A stretch of 64,000 nucleotides of DNA from CAKMMH01 sp927798255 (GTDB lineage: Bacteria > Bdellovibrionota_C > UBA2361 > CAKMMH01), in NCBI GenBank assembly GCA_034180415.1, contig JAXFOK010000015.1:62001-126000 (forward strand). The letters run 5' to 3'. Below, in pieces: positions 34,259 to 43,155 of the stretch. The notes beneath the pieces are model-generated. The model made no database searches. It was given only the letters and a program-made list of their open reading frames with translations, and was not told the origin of the DNA. The translations under genes and the position numbers were made by a program. How positions within the stretch are numbered: the stretch's first letter is position 1; every line of letters starts with the position of its first letter.

Positions 34259-36376
34259 ATGGTGTATGAAAGAAAAGATAATCAAAGTAATAGTAACAAT
34301 GGGCGCAAAAGAATATTACCTGAATTAAGAAGTGGTTCTATAGATAGTCTCCATCGTAGAAGTAATGGTGGAATTTTAAATTCTGGTTTTACACAGAGAC
34401 GTATCTTAAATGGTGGATTAAGAAATGGTGCCCCATTTGAAAGTAGAAATTTTACATCACTTCAAGATGCAATTAGTGAAAATAATGGCACAGCTAATAA
34501 TAGAAAATCATCTTTAAGTCCTCTCTTGGAAAGTATAAGAGTAGAATTTATTGCTTTAAATATAGCAAAGTCTTTCGAAGCAAGAAAATTAGGGGTAAAG
34601 AAATGGGAGAAATTATATAGTTCAAGACCTCAAGACCAAGCATTATCTAAAGTTCTTATTGAAATAATGAATGCTGCTAGTAGTATCGATATAAAACCAC
34701 TAAATGAATATTTTGAATATATAAGAACATTAAATGAGGACACTGTAATAAATGTTAATCCTAGTTATAGTGAAGAATTACATACAGCAATTGATTTAAT
34801 TTGCGAACAAAGAGATAGCGAAATAATATCAGGTAATTTCAAATTTCCAGAAAATCAAGATAAGTTAAGTAATTATATTTATAGTTTATCTCAAAAAATA
34901 ATTGATATTGTAAAAGATAGCCAATATTTGAAAAATTGGGATGCAGAAAAATGTATGAACTTATTAATGGGGATTTGTTCTGTTGTTTGTTTCGAAAGTG
35001 TACCTCAGTATTTAGATAAAATTAGAGATCAATTTGTTTCTGGTAAATATGTAAAGGATTATTTTTTATTTACAGAATGGGTGAAAGCAGTTCAGGAAAT
35101 AGTGTTTAATGTAGCAAATGACCTGATGAAAGATGATCAAACACGCAAGCTCTCTGAATTTAAGAGTTCTTTAGATAGTTTTAAAAATGCACATATTAAG
35201 AAATATACATATCCAGTATCTGGCTCCTTAAGTATATTTTCTAACAATATATCTAATTTTGAATCTTTTTTAAGTTTTTTATATAAAGTTATTAATGTTA
35301 TAAAAGATAATAGTTTATTGCCTAAAATTAATGAAAGGCTAAAAAAGCATACGTGGATGCAAGAGTGGCCATATAATTCGACTGATATCGAAGAAGCAAA
35401 GCTAAAGGGTGGTATCATTTTAACTATTCGTACTAGGGATAATGAAGATTTTATATTTTATTATGATACTAAAAATAAGGTAGACACTGTTGGTATTGTT
35501 GATACTAAAGATGAGGATATCAATGGGCATTCTGTTAAATTAGTTTCGTTATCTCCTGAAATGAATGTAGGAGTGTTGGAAACTATTAATAATTGTGCTT
35601 GCTTTAGCATAGATCATTTAAATAATGTTTATACTCATGATATCGATAGGCATATAAATCAAGATGATAAGTGTAAATGTGAGCTTAGGGATAATGGAAA
35701 ACGTCTTCTTAAATTAGGTAAGACATTTCTTGGAATACTAGAAAAAGAAATTCAAGGTATTTTTGATCCTTTGGAGTCATGTCATCCTATTATGGTAAAT
35801 GTTAATGAAGGTGTCGGCTATTGTAATATTATTGGAACGAAAAAGTTTTTTCAGGAAAACACAGATCGTTTCATAAAAGTAAGTCATGATAAAGAGCATA
35901 TTGTAGCTTTTTATGATGATATTGCTAAAGATGAAGAAGGTTTGAGTTATGTTTTTAAATTAGATATTATCTCATATTTTCGTTCGGGATATATACAAAG
36001 AGAAGTCAAACATGAAGATAAAGAGATAAAAAGTCAGCTAGATGTTGATTATAGCAAACCATTACAAGAAAGAGAATATCTTGATAAGATACTACAGTAT
36101 ATAAGAAAAGTTAGAGGAGTTAATGCTAATAAGGTAAGTTTAGAATGGTTAGAAAAATTTCTTAAACCAATTGGTGTTTTTAGAATAAATAAAGACGAAG
36201 GTAAAGGTGACCATTCTAAATTAAGAATGCAAGTTAACGATGAAGGTTTTTGGTCACTTTCACCTAAAATAATAAAAGAAGGTATCTATTTGACTTCAAT
36301 TGGCGAAATAATCAAAGCTTTGAATTTAACATGTAAACAAGTATATGAAATATGTGTTCTTGGAAAAAATGAGTAA
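34259..36376 (+). CDS. Uncharacterised 705-residue protein with HicA-like C-terminal domain
   Basis: No full-length family recognised. A disordered, Asn/Arg/Gly-rich N-terminus (about 1-95) is followed by a long helix-rich middle (about 95-400), a beta-rich segment with several cysteines (LETINNCACFSIDH; DDKCKCELRD), and a C-terminal domain (about 615-695). That tail reads GVFRINKDEGKGDHSKLRM, a Trp/Leu strand, then LTSIGEIIKALNLTCKQ, which matches the small alpha/beta RNA-binding fold of HicA toxins (G.....GSHH..r ... L..IlkqlgI). The active His would be in KGDHSK. The gene stands alone. ATG at 34259 is preferred over GTG at 34247. Confidence 0.5.
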   Translation: MVYERKDNQSNSNNGRKRILPELRSGSIDSLHRRSNGGILNSGFTQRRILNGGLRNGAPFESRNFTSLQDAISENNGTANNRKSSLSPLLESIRVEFIALNIAKSFEARKLGVKKWEKLYSSRPQDQALSKVLIEIMNAASSIDIKPLNEYFEYIRTLNEDTVINVNPSYSEELHTAIDLICEQRDSEIISGNFKFPENQDKLSNYIYSLSQKIIDIVKDSQYLKNWDAEKCMNLLMGICSVVCFESVPQYLDKIRDQFVSGKYVKDYFLFTEWVKAVQEIVFNVANDLMKDDQTRKLSEFKSSLDSFKNAHIKKYTYPVSGSLSIFSNNISNFESFLSFLYKVINVIKDNSLLPKINERLKKHTWMQEWPYNSTDIEEAKLKGGIILTIRTRDNEDFIFYYDTKNKVDTVGIVDTKDEDINGHSVKLVSLSPEMNVGVLETINNCACFSIDHLNNVYTHDIDRHINQDDKCKCELRDNGKRLLKLGKTFLGILEKEIQGIFDPLESCHPIMVNVNEGVGYCNIIGTKKFFQENTDRFIKVSHDKEHIVAFYDDIAKDEEGLSYVFKLDIISYFRSGYIQREVKHEDKEIKSQLDVDYSKPLQEREYLDKILQYIRKVRGVNANKVSLEWLEKFLKPIGVFRINKDEGKGDHSKLRMQVNDEGFWSLSPKIIKEGIYLTSIGEIIKALNLTCKQVYEICVLGKNE

Positions 36377-36522
36377 GATTAAGGCAAAGATGCTTAACTA
36401 ATTAAAAATTAATCTTAAAACTTGAAAAATATTCTTATTTGTTAGATACTTATTAGAGCCTTAAAAAAATAGGTTGAGAGTTTTTAGTATGATTTTTAAT
36501 AAATTATTGTATTGTTTAGTAT

Positions 36523-37446
36523 ATGTTTAACACGGTAGTAGACTATTTTGTATACTTAATATTTAGATTATTAATGTTTCTTTTATATATTTTTCCTAAG
36601 AAACTTGTATTAAAAGTTCTTTCTTCGTATGCAAAATTAATTCTAAAACATAATGAATTATATAGAAAAGTTACATTAGTAAATTTAGGTTTTGCATATC
36701 CTGAAAAAAGTGTTGACGAACGTCTTGTATTTATTGATAAAATTTGTGAAGAGCTTGCAAGGACTTTTTATGATGTAATAAGAATACCTCATTTATCAAA
36801 AGAATGGATTGAAAAGCATATTAGTTTTGAATCAAAAAATGCGTTAAATAATAAATATTCGAATAAGTTGCCAATTATTTTTGTTACAGGTCATTTAGGA
36901 AGTTTCGAGCTTTTAATTTATTCTTGTTCTTTATTAAAAGGTAATCCTATAAGCATTGTAGTTAGAAGTTTTAATAATAAATTTATTGATAAATATTGGA
37001 ATGATATACGTCAGAGATACGGAAGTAAAGTCATAAAAAAAGATGGTGCTTATAAGACTACATTAAAAGCTATTAGAAATAATAATGATATTGGTTTCCC
37101 TTTTGATCAAAATATGAAAAAAAATGATGCTGTATTTGTTGATTTTTTTGGTAAAAAAGCAGCTACTTCTAAAACATTAGCAGTCCTTGCGTTAAGGCAT
37201 CATATTCCAGTGGTGTTTGCATATATGAAAAATCTTGGTAACGACAAATATGCAATAAAAACAAAAGAGTGCTATTATGATGATATTTATAATAATGAAT
37301 CTTTAAATCATGATGAAAAGATAGAGGCTTTTACAAGCCGAGCTATGGGGATATTTGAAGAACATGTAAGAGAGTTTCCTACTGGTTGGTTTTGGATGCA
37401 TAGGCGCTGGAAAACAAGACCAGAAGGTGAAGAAAGATTTTATTAA
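36523..37446 (+). CDS. lpxL: Lipid A biosynthesis acyltransferase (LpxL/LpxM family)
   Basis: A 307-residue membrane-anchored acyltransferase. After an N-terminal hydrophobic anchor (about 10-30), the catalytic H(x4)E motif is TGHLGSFE (about 122-129); the downstream blocks GFPFDQNMKKNDAVFVDFFG and the C-terminal GWFWMHRRWKTRPEGE are typical LpxL/HtrB signatures. It transfers a secondary acyl chain onto Kdo-linked lipid A on the inner face of the inner membrane, so this cell makes lipopolysaccharide. It is convergent with the Asp-rich gene and shares a strong terminator with it. Confidence 0.93.
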   Translation: MFNTVVDYFVYLIFRLLMFLLYIFPKKLVLKVLSSYAKLILKHNELYRKVTLVNLGFAYPEKSVDERLVFIDKICEELARTFYDVIRIPHLSKEWIEKHISFESKNALNNKYSNKLPIIFVTGHLGSFELLIYSCSLLKGNPISIVVRSFNNKFIDKYWNDIRQRYGSKVIKKDGAYKTTLKAIRNNNDIGFPFDQNMKKNDAVFVDFFGKKAATSKTLAVLALRHHIPVVFAYMKNLGNDKYAIKTKECYYDDIYNNESLNHDEKIEAFTSRAMGIFEEHVREFPTGWFWMHRRWKTRPEGEERFY

Positions 37447-37469
37447 TTGATTTGATTGCTAATTGATTT

Positions 37470-37513
37470 GATAAGAAAAGGGATAAAATTAAAATTTTAT
37501 CCCTCTTCTTATC
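37470..37513. terminator. Bidirectional terminator between lpxL and the Asp-rich gene
   Basis: Perfect 12-bp arms AGGGATAAAATT (37479-37490) and AATTTTATCCCT (37493-37504) with a 2-base loop; GATAAGAA and TTCTTATC extend the stem to 37470 and 37513. The flanking bases are A- and T-rich. It lies between two convergent genes and is likely used from both sides. Confidence 0.75.
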
Positions 37514-37538
37514 TGATTTTAGGCTTTGTTATCTTTAA

Positions 37539-38051
37539 CTATCTTCTTTTACGACGTCCTCTTGATGGACGGTTGTCGTCGTCATCATCATCGTCGTCGT
37601 CATCATAGTCCTCGTCATCATCGTAATCATCATCGTCGTCGTCATCATAATCGTCATCGTCGTAATCATTCAGATCGATCTCTTCATCTCCATCATCAAA
37701 GTCATCGTCATCATCATCAGAGTCTGTATCTTCTTCAATTTCTGAGAAACAATTAGGATCGATTTCTTCTAATGCGTCAACTAGAGCTGAAAAAATTGCA
37801 GCAAATTCTTCTGTTGCAACATCGTCTGAATCAATTACACTATCAATTGCAAGCTTTAGCTCTGAAACCATTGCAGCATCAACTTCTTCTGCTAATGCTT
37901 CTTCATCATCGTTTTCTTCATCTTCGAAATCATCATCTTCTTCACGCTCACCAGAGTTAAATTTTTCTTCTAATTCTTCCTGAAGCTCAGCATATGCTTC
38001 TGCTAATTGTGATAATGCTGAAACTAATTTATCGTTTGCATGTGATGCCAT
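37539..38051 (-). CDS. Small Asp-rich protein with basic tail
   Basis: 170 residues. A helical N-terminus (about 1-35, likely coiled coil: LSQLAEAYAELQEELEEKF) is followed by an acidic region with one hydrophobic helix (about 60-105) and then an almost uninterrupted aspartate run (about 110-160), ending in a short basic tail (RPSRGRRKRR). No family recognised. The start has an AGGAG ribosome site. It is a stand-alone minus-strand gene with its own divergent promoter region shared with ftsK, and a strong terminator after it. Possible roles include a cation or basic-protein/nucleic-acid-binding buffer; this is speculation. Confidence 0.7.
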   Translation of the reverse strand: MASHANDKLVSALSQLAEAYAELQEELEEKFNSGEREEDDDFEDEENDDEEALAEEVDAAMVSELKLAIDSVIDSDDVATEEFAAIFSALVDALEEIDPNCFSEIEEDTDSDDDDDDFDDGDEEIDLNDYDDDDYDDDDDDDYDDDEDYDDDDDDDDDDNRPSRGRRKRR

Positions 38052-38358
38052 ATTATCAATTCTCCTTAAATTAAATGCCTATATGTAATACATACAGTAA
38101 CAACTTTTTTAGAAAAAGTTTTAACTATATTCATACAAAATAAATATAAAGTAATTATTAATAACAATATAAATTTACATATAATTAGTAACCTATAAAT
38201 AACATATAAATCAATAGGTAAAATCAAAAATTTTTCATTTTTTTTTGAATATTTATTCTTAATAACTAATAATTTAGTCTTTTAATGTTATTAAAGTTAA
38301 CTTATTATAAAATAGTAATGTAATTTATGTAAATTATTAGTGATTTTAATAAAACTAT

Positions 38359-38364
38359 TATAAT
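38359..38364 (+). promoter_or_regulatory. TATAAT box upstream of ftsK in a 359-bp divergent spacer
   Basis: TATAAT lies about 46 bases before the ftsK ATG. The whole spacer 38052-38410 is very AT-rich and holds no gene. It includes a small perfect hairpin (AACTTTTT/AAAAAGTT, 38102-38120) and serves as a promoter region for ftsK on one side and the Asp-rich gene on the other. Confidence 0.35.
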
Positions 38365-38410
38365 TCTTGTTTTTTTATAAATCATGATTTGTTTAAAAGA
38401 TAAGTAGGTT

Positions 38411-40993
38411 ATGTCAGACAAAAGAAGATCAACAAAGAGGCAAAAAAGTCAAGGAGTGACAAGTAGGCCTTCTAAAAATAGTGAAAAAGAAAAAGCTCCT
38501 ATAAAAAATTTTAGTACAGAATTTCTAATTTTTGTATTATCCATAATTACGATTTTTTTAACATGTAGTATTTTGTCATGCAAGCCAATTTTAGAAAATG
38601 GAAAGGCTTCTAATTTAATGGGGCCGCTTGGCCATTTTTTAGGGACATTACTAAAAGGAAGTCTTGGTTGGGCATCTCTTGCAATTATTTGTTGGTTTTT
38701 CGTTGCTATTTTATTTAATTTTAATTCATTAAAAAATAAAAATAAGAAAAAAGATGAATCACCTAAATATAGAATAGAAATAAGACTTATTTCTTTAATT
38801 TTAAGTATTATTTGTTTTGCCACATTTGTTGCTTTAATGTTTGGAAGTGTAGGGGGAGGAGATGTCGGTAACAATATAGCAAAAGTGTCCTCAAAATATA
38901 TAGGAAAACTTGGAGCTGGAATTTTATCACTTAGTTTCTTTGTAATATTAACAGGTTTTGTTTTAAATTATACTTTTGAAGAATTTGGCCATTTAGTTTT
39001 TCAAGGTATAAAAATATTTGCTAAATATACCTTTTTAGTTTTTCCTTATTATTGTTTCCAAGGTTTTCTTTATATTTTACAGAAGATATTTTATCCAATA
39101 AAAGACTACGTACGATTTCTATATCCTGAAGAAGAAGAAGAAGAAGAAGAGCTTCCTAAACCAAGAAGAAGAAGAAATAGAATTGAGGAAAAGAAAGAGG
39201 AAGAGTACGAAGAAGAAGATGAAGAGGAAGAATGTGAAGAAGACGAGGATGCCCAAGAAGATGAGGAAGGGGAAGAAGAAGATGAGGAAGAAGGTTATGA
39301 AATTTTAGTAAAAAGAAATAATCCAAAAGATAGTGTAAGATCTATTCGAGAAGCTGATAAGGCAATAAGAAATGCTCAGAAGATTTCTATGGCTTGGTGC
39401 GATGATGAAAAATTTATAAATTATGTTCCCCCTAGTTTGTCTTTATTAAAAAAATCCCCCAATGATACCGGGCAAGATGAAAACGATGATGAGTTAGTTG
39501 AAAAATCAAGAATTATTGAAAAAAAATTAAAAGATTTTGGAATACTAGGTCATGTTAAAGAGGTTCATTTAGGACCTGTGATTACTCTTTTTGAATTTGA
39601 GCCAGCTCCAGGAGTAAGAGTCGGAAAGATAGCGTCTCTTCATGGAGACCTTGCTATGGGACTTAAGGCAAGTTCTATAAGGATTATAGCTCCAATTCCT
39701 AAAAAAGGTACTGTTGGTATTGAAGTTCCAAATAAAGTAAGAGATTTAGTACGTCTTAGAGATATTTTAGAAAGTGAAGCATTTGTTAATGCAAAATCAA
39801 TATTAACAGTTCCTATTGGAAAAGATATTTATGGTGAAGCTATGATTGCAGATATTGCTAAGATGCCACACCTTTTAATAGCTGGAGCTACAGGAACAGG
39901 AAAATCTGTTTTTATTAATACACTTCTTATTAGTTTACTTTATAGAGCAAATCCTGCTGAGCTTGGACTTATTTTAATTGACCCTAAAATATTAGAGCTT
40001 AGCGTTTATGAGGGAATTCCTCATCTAAAGGTTCCTGTAGTTACTACTCCAAAACAGGCACAAGCTGTTTTACTCTGGGCTATTGATGAGATGGAAAGGC
40101 GTTATCGACTAATTAAAAAATATGGAGTTAGAAATATTGATGGTTATAACGCGATAGTAAGAGGTGAAGTACAATTAGAGAATCCTATAAGAGAATTTAA
40201 AGGAGATAACTTTATAGAGCTTTCTGATGAAAATGTTATAGAGGATGGTACTATTAGTGATGATATTTATGAAGAGAATGAATTTCATGCTAAAGGTGAA
40301 AAATTGAAACCACTATCAAAAATTGTGATAGTAGTAGATGAGCTTGCAGATTTAATGTTTACGGCTGGGCGTGAGATTGAAGATTCTATCACTCGTCTTG
40401 CGCAAAAAGCTCGTGCTGCAGGAATACATTTAATTCTTGCTACACAAAGACCATCAGTTGATGTAATTACTGGATTAATTAAAGCAAATTTTCCAGCAAG
40501 AGTATCTTTTAGAGTTTCTAGTATTTTCGACTCAAAGACAATTTTAGATACTACAGGGGCTGAAAAGCTTTTAGGAAATGGTGATATGTTGTATATGCAA
40601 CCAGGTGGAATTGCAAATATTAGAGCACATGGCGCATTTATTGAAGATGCTGAAGTTATAAGAGTTATAAATAGTATAAAGAAACAAGCAAAACCAAATT
40701 ATGATGAACAAATAATCAAGATGTGTGAAAAATTGTCTAAGGAGGGAGACGGGGATGATACTCAAGATGATGAAGATAGAGATGAGTTATACGATAAGGC
40801 TGTTGAATATGTAGTGCAAAAAGGCCAAGCTTCTACTTCTATGATTCAACGTGTGTTTAGAATTGGTTACAATAGAGCTGCAAGAATAATTGACACGATG
40901 GAGCGAAACGGAATTATTGGCCCTATGGATGGCGCAAAGCCAAGAGAAGTCCTAGCAAATAATTATGAAGAAGATGATGAGGAAATAGTTTAA
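38411..40993 (+). CDS. ftsK: DNA translocase FtsK/SpoIIIE
   Basis: The 860-residue FtsK has four N-terminal transmembrane helices (about 33-215), a long acidic/basic low-complexity linker (about 240-300), the ATPase motor and a gamma winged-helix domain (about 795-850: ASTSMIQRVFRIGYNRAARI). The Walker A GATGTGKS is near residue 492; the Walker B region is IVVDELADLM. It pumps chromosomal DNA through the closing septum and activates dimer resolution. The linker is unusually rich in Glu runs (EEEEEEEE), as in other proteins here. It converges with rsmI. Confidence 0.96.
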   Translation: MSDKRRSTKRQKSQGVTSRPSKNSEKEKAPIKNFSTEFLIFVLSIITIFLTCSILSCKPILENGKASNLMGPLGHFLGTLLKGSLGWASLAIICWFFVAILFNFNSLKNKNKKKDESPKYRIEIRLISLILSIICFATFVALMFGSVGGGDVGNNIAKVSSKYIGKLGAGILSLSFFVILTGFVLNYTFEEFGHLVFQGIKIFAKYTFLVFPYYCFQGFLYILQKIFYPIKDYVRFLYPEEEEEEEELPKPRRRRNRIEEKKEEEYEEEDEEEECEEDEDAQEDEEGEEEDEEEGYEILVKRNNPKDSVRSIREADKAIRNAQKISMAWCDDEKFINYVPPSLSLLKKSPNDTGQDENDDELVEKSRIIEKKLKDFGILGHVKEVHLGPVITLFEFEPAPGVRVGKIASLHGDLAMGLKASSIRIIAPIPKKGTVGIEVPNKVRDLVRLRDILESEAFVNAKSILTVPIGKDIYGEAMIADIAKMPHLLIAGATGTGKSVFINTLLISLLYRANPAELGLILIDPKILELSVYEGIPHLKVPVVTTPKQAQAVLLWAIDEMERRYRLIKKYGVRNIDGYNAIVRGEVQLENPIREFKGDNFIELSDENVIEDGTISDDIYEENEFHAKGEKLKPLSKIVIVVDELADLMFTAGREIEDSITRLAQKARAAGIHLILATQRPSVDVITGLIKANFPARVSFRVSSIFDSKTILDTTGAEKLLGNGDMLYMQPGGIANIRAHGAFIEDAEVIRVINSIKKQAKPNYDEQIIKMCEKLSKEGDGDDTQDDEDRDELYDKAVEYVVQKGQASTSMIQRVFRIGYNRAARIIDTMERNGIIGPMDGAKPREVLANNYEEDDEEIV

Positions 40994-40997
40994 TGTG

Positions 40998-41880
40998 TTA
41001 CAATGAAAACATTTTTTTTAAATTTAAAGAAGCTTCATATATACTATTTTTAGAAAGATTTTTATGAGTTTTATTAATTTCTTTAATAGCTGTTTTTAAT
41101 GTTTCATTTTTATTTTTAATAAGATAATCAACTAACAGTGCTTCAATTGAAAAATTATTGCAAGGACTATTTATATTTCCTTTTTCTTTATTTTCAGTAT
41201 TAGTATTTATAACAAGAGCATACTCTCCTTTTTCTGAAGCTTCATTATTTTCAAGTTCATTTAGCACGGAACTTGGCATGCCTCTATAAATTCTTTCAAA
41301 TTTTTTTGTTAAATCATTACAAAGGCAAAGAGAGAAAAAATTATAATCATCAGCTAAAATTTTAATTGTTTTTAATATTCTTTTAGGTGATTCATAAAAA
41401 ACAAAAATATTATTTAATTTGTCTTCTAATAGTTTATTAAAAAGAGAAGTTAATTCTTTTTTTTTCTCTTGGTAAAAATCCTAAGAAAGAAAAAGAAAGT
41501 GCGTTAAATCCAGAGAGCGCGACACTTGAAAGCACTGCGCTAGCACCGGGAATACATGTAACATTAATATTATTTTTTATTGCTTCATTTACAAGAATAT
41601 AGCCAGGGTCAGAAATACAAGGCATTCCTGCATCAGACATAAGTCCAACATTATTTCCATTTAATAATTTATCAATAAAAAATTTTACTTTCGACAATTC
41701 ATTAAATTTATGATTTGAAAAGAGGGGTTTTTTAATATTATATTTATTTAGTAGGATAATTGACTTTCTTGTGTCTTCTACAGCTATTAAATCAAGAGAG
41801 TTTAGTGTTTCTATAGCGCGATAAGAAAAATCATCTAAATTCCCAATTGGTGTTGCTATAACATAAAGAGTGCCTTTCAT
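40998..41880 (-). pseudogene. rsmI: 16S rRNA 2'-O-ribose C1402 methyltransferase RsmI with a frameshift at A9
   Basis: The N-terminal part (41880-41437) carries the RsmI/SAM core: MKGTLYVIATPIGNLDD, AVEDTRKS, SDAGMPCISDPG and PGASAVLSSVALSGF. After PREKK the frame is lost. Reading one base on from the run of nine A residues (T9 at 41457-41465 on the plus strand), the frame resumes as ELTSLFNKLLEDK, FVFYESPKRILKT, LCLCNDLTKKFERIYRG and on to 40998. These are the expected C-terminal motifs (FYESPHRL...ELTKkfEe..rG). Total length of about 294 residues is normal. It is either a sequencing indel, a recent pseudogene, or a gene rescued by transcriptional slippage in the A-run. Confidence 0.85.
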
Positions 41881-41917
41881 AAGATGATATATTATACCAT
41901 TTTTAATTTTTTTTATA

Positions 41918-42607
41918 TTATTTTAACATGTTATTTATAACAAAATCTCTAGTATATACTTTTACATTTTCTTTATTTTTTTCAAATGAATCTTTTAAGC
42001 TATATTGAACTTCTTTAAAAGATTTGATGTCGTTATTTTCTAAAATATTTTTTAAAATATTCTTATTATATTGAAACCCTAAAAGCGTAATAATAAAAAT
42101 CCAAGCAAATGTTATACACACGTTTTTAATTAAGCTTATTGAATTTCTAAAGATATGAAATAGTGCATACAAAAGTATACAAACCATTATTACAGTTTTA
42201 TACTCTTTAAAAGCTGAGTTCATAAATTGAGGTGTGCCTATTGAGATTGTAAGAACAAATATTAATGCAAAACTTAAAGAGTTTCTTATAAAATTTGAAT
42301 ATCCACCTTCTTTATTTGATTTAACGATAAACAACATTAGGAATATTATTATACACCAAAGACTTATTACCGCTAAAAGTGGAGAAACACCACCTAGATT
42401 TTCTTCTAAGAATTTATATGCAGTTTCATTTTGAAGTGCTAAGTAACTACTTGCTGATAGAGCTGTTAACACAAGAAGTGGGATTCTTATTATAAAACCA
42501 ATAAATGTAAAACCTATTAAGATCCACTCATTGTAAGAAAAAGTTTGAAGGAAATTATAAATTGACTCATTATATTTTTCATATAGTGATATTAAAATTT
42601 CTTTCAT
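41918..42607 (-). CDS. Hypothetical multi-pass membrane protein
   Basis: 229 residues with about four to five hydrophobic segments (near residues 28-55, 75-95, 108-128, 135-155, 158-175) and a polar C-terminus. No signature residues stand out, and I recognise no family. It follows the HhH gene on the same strand with a 138-bp gap and ends 37 bases upstream of rsmI. Inner-membrane location is inferred. Confidence 0.6.
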   Translation of the reverse strand: MKEILISLYEKYNESIYNFLQTFSYNEWILIGFTFIGFIIRIPLLVLTALSASSYLALQNETAYKFLEENLGGVSPLLAVISLWCIIIFLMLFIVKSNKEGGYSNFIRNSLSFALIFVLTISIGTPQFMNSAFKEYKTVIMVCILLYALFHIFRNSISLIKNVCITFAWIFIITLLGFQYNKNILKNILENNDIKSFKEVQYSLKDSFEKNKENVKVYTRDFVINNMLK

Positions 42608-42745
42608 ATTACCATGTCTCCTTGCATTGAATCTTTAAATTGCTCTTTTTACCTTTTTTACAAGCCAAAAGATAAGTTTTATATCTTTTGTAGCTTTAGC
42701 TATCGCTTGATTTTAGGATTTTTTAATATTTTGAATCTTTTTTTC

Positions 42746-43084
42746 TTAGAAATAGAATAACTTTGTGATTTTACTAGATTTTTTCTTTCCTATACCTTTT
42801 ATTTTTTCAAGTTCCCTCATAAATTCGAATTTATTAAGTCTATTTTTATTTTTGAGTATTTTTTCAATTTTTTTTGCTTGAGCTAAGTTAATTCCGCTAA
42901 TTTGTTCAATTTCCCAAAGTGATGGGATGCAAGATATACAAGGAAGGTTTAAGCTTTGATATGATTCTAAATTTGTGGATTTTAAGTTATAACTAAAAAC
43001 CTTATCTTCGTTATCTTTTGAGATTAAATAAAGACATATTATTAATATCAAAATTTGTGTGCAAAAATATATTTTATCGTTCAT
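42746..43084 (-). CDS. Membrane-anchored helix-hairpin-helix protein (ComEA-like)
   Basis: 112 residues. A single N-terminal hydrophobic anchor (about 5-20, IYFCTQILILIICLYLIS) and a C-terminal DNA-binding helix-hairpin-helix: IEQISGINLAQAKKI and LEKIKGIGKKKSSKI (about 58-105). This layout is that of ComEA, the exported DNA receptor used in natural transformation; the only difference is the rather low conservation. The gene's minus-strand start is next to the inverted-repeat cassette at 43156-43581. A role in DNA uptake is inferred from domain order alone. Confidence 0.6.
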   Translation of the reverse strand: MNDKIYFCTQILILIICLYLISKDNEDKVFSYNLKSTNLESYQSLNLPCISCIPSLWEIEQISGINLAQAKKIEKILKNKNRLNKFEFMRELEKIKGIGKKKSSKITKLFYF

Positions 43085-43155
43085 ATAAAATTATTCGAAA
43101 AAATACACTTTTAATTGAATAATTCTTAAATTTTATATACAATTCCTGTCTTAGG

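Noticed and set aside
37526..37756. His/Arg-rich 76-residue plus-strand frame
   Set aside because: It is the mirror of the Asp codon run (GAT/GAC read backwards) of the minus-strand gene.
41437..41880. The N-terminal half of rsmI as a complete short methyltransferase
   Set aside because: The missing half continues in the next frame with conserved C-terminal motifs, so it is one frameshifted gene.
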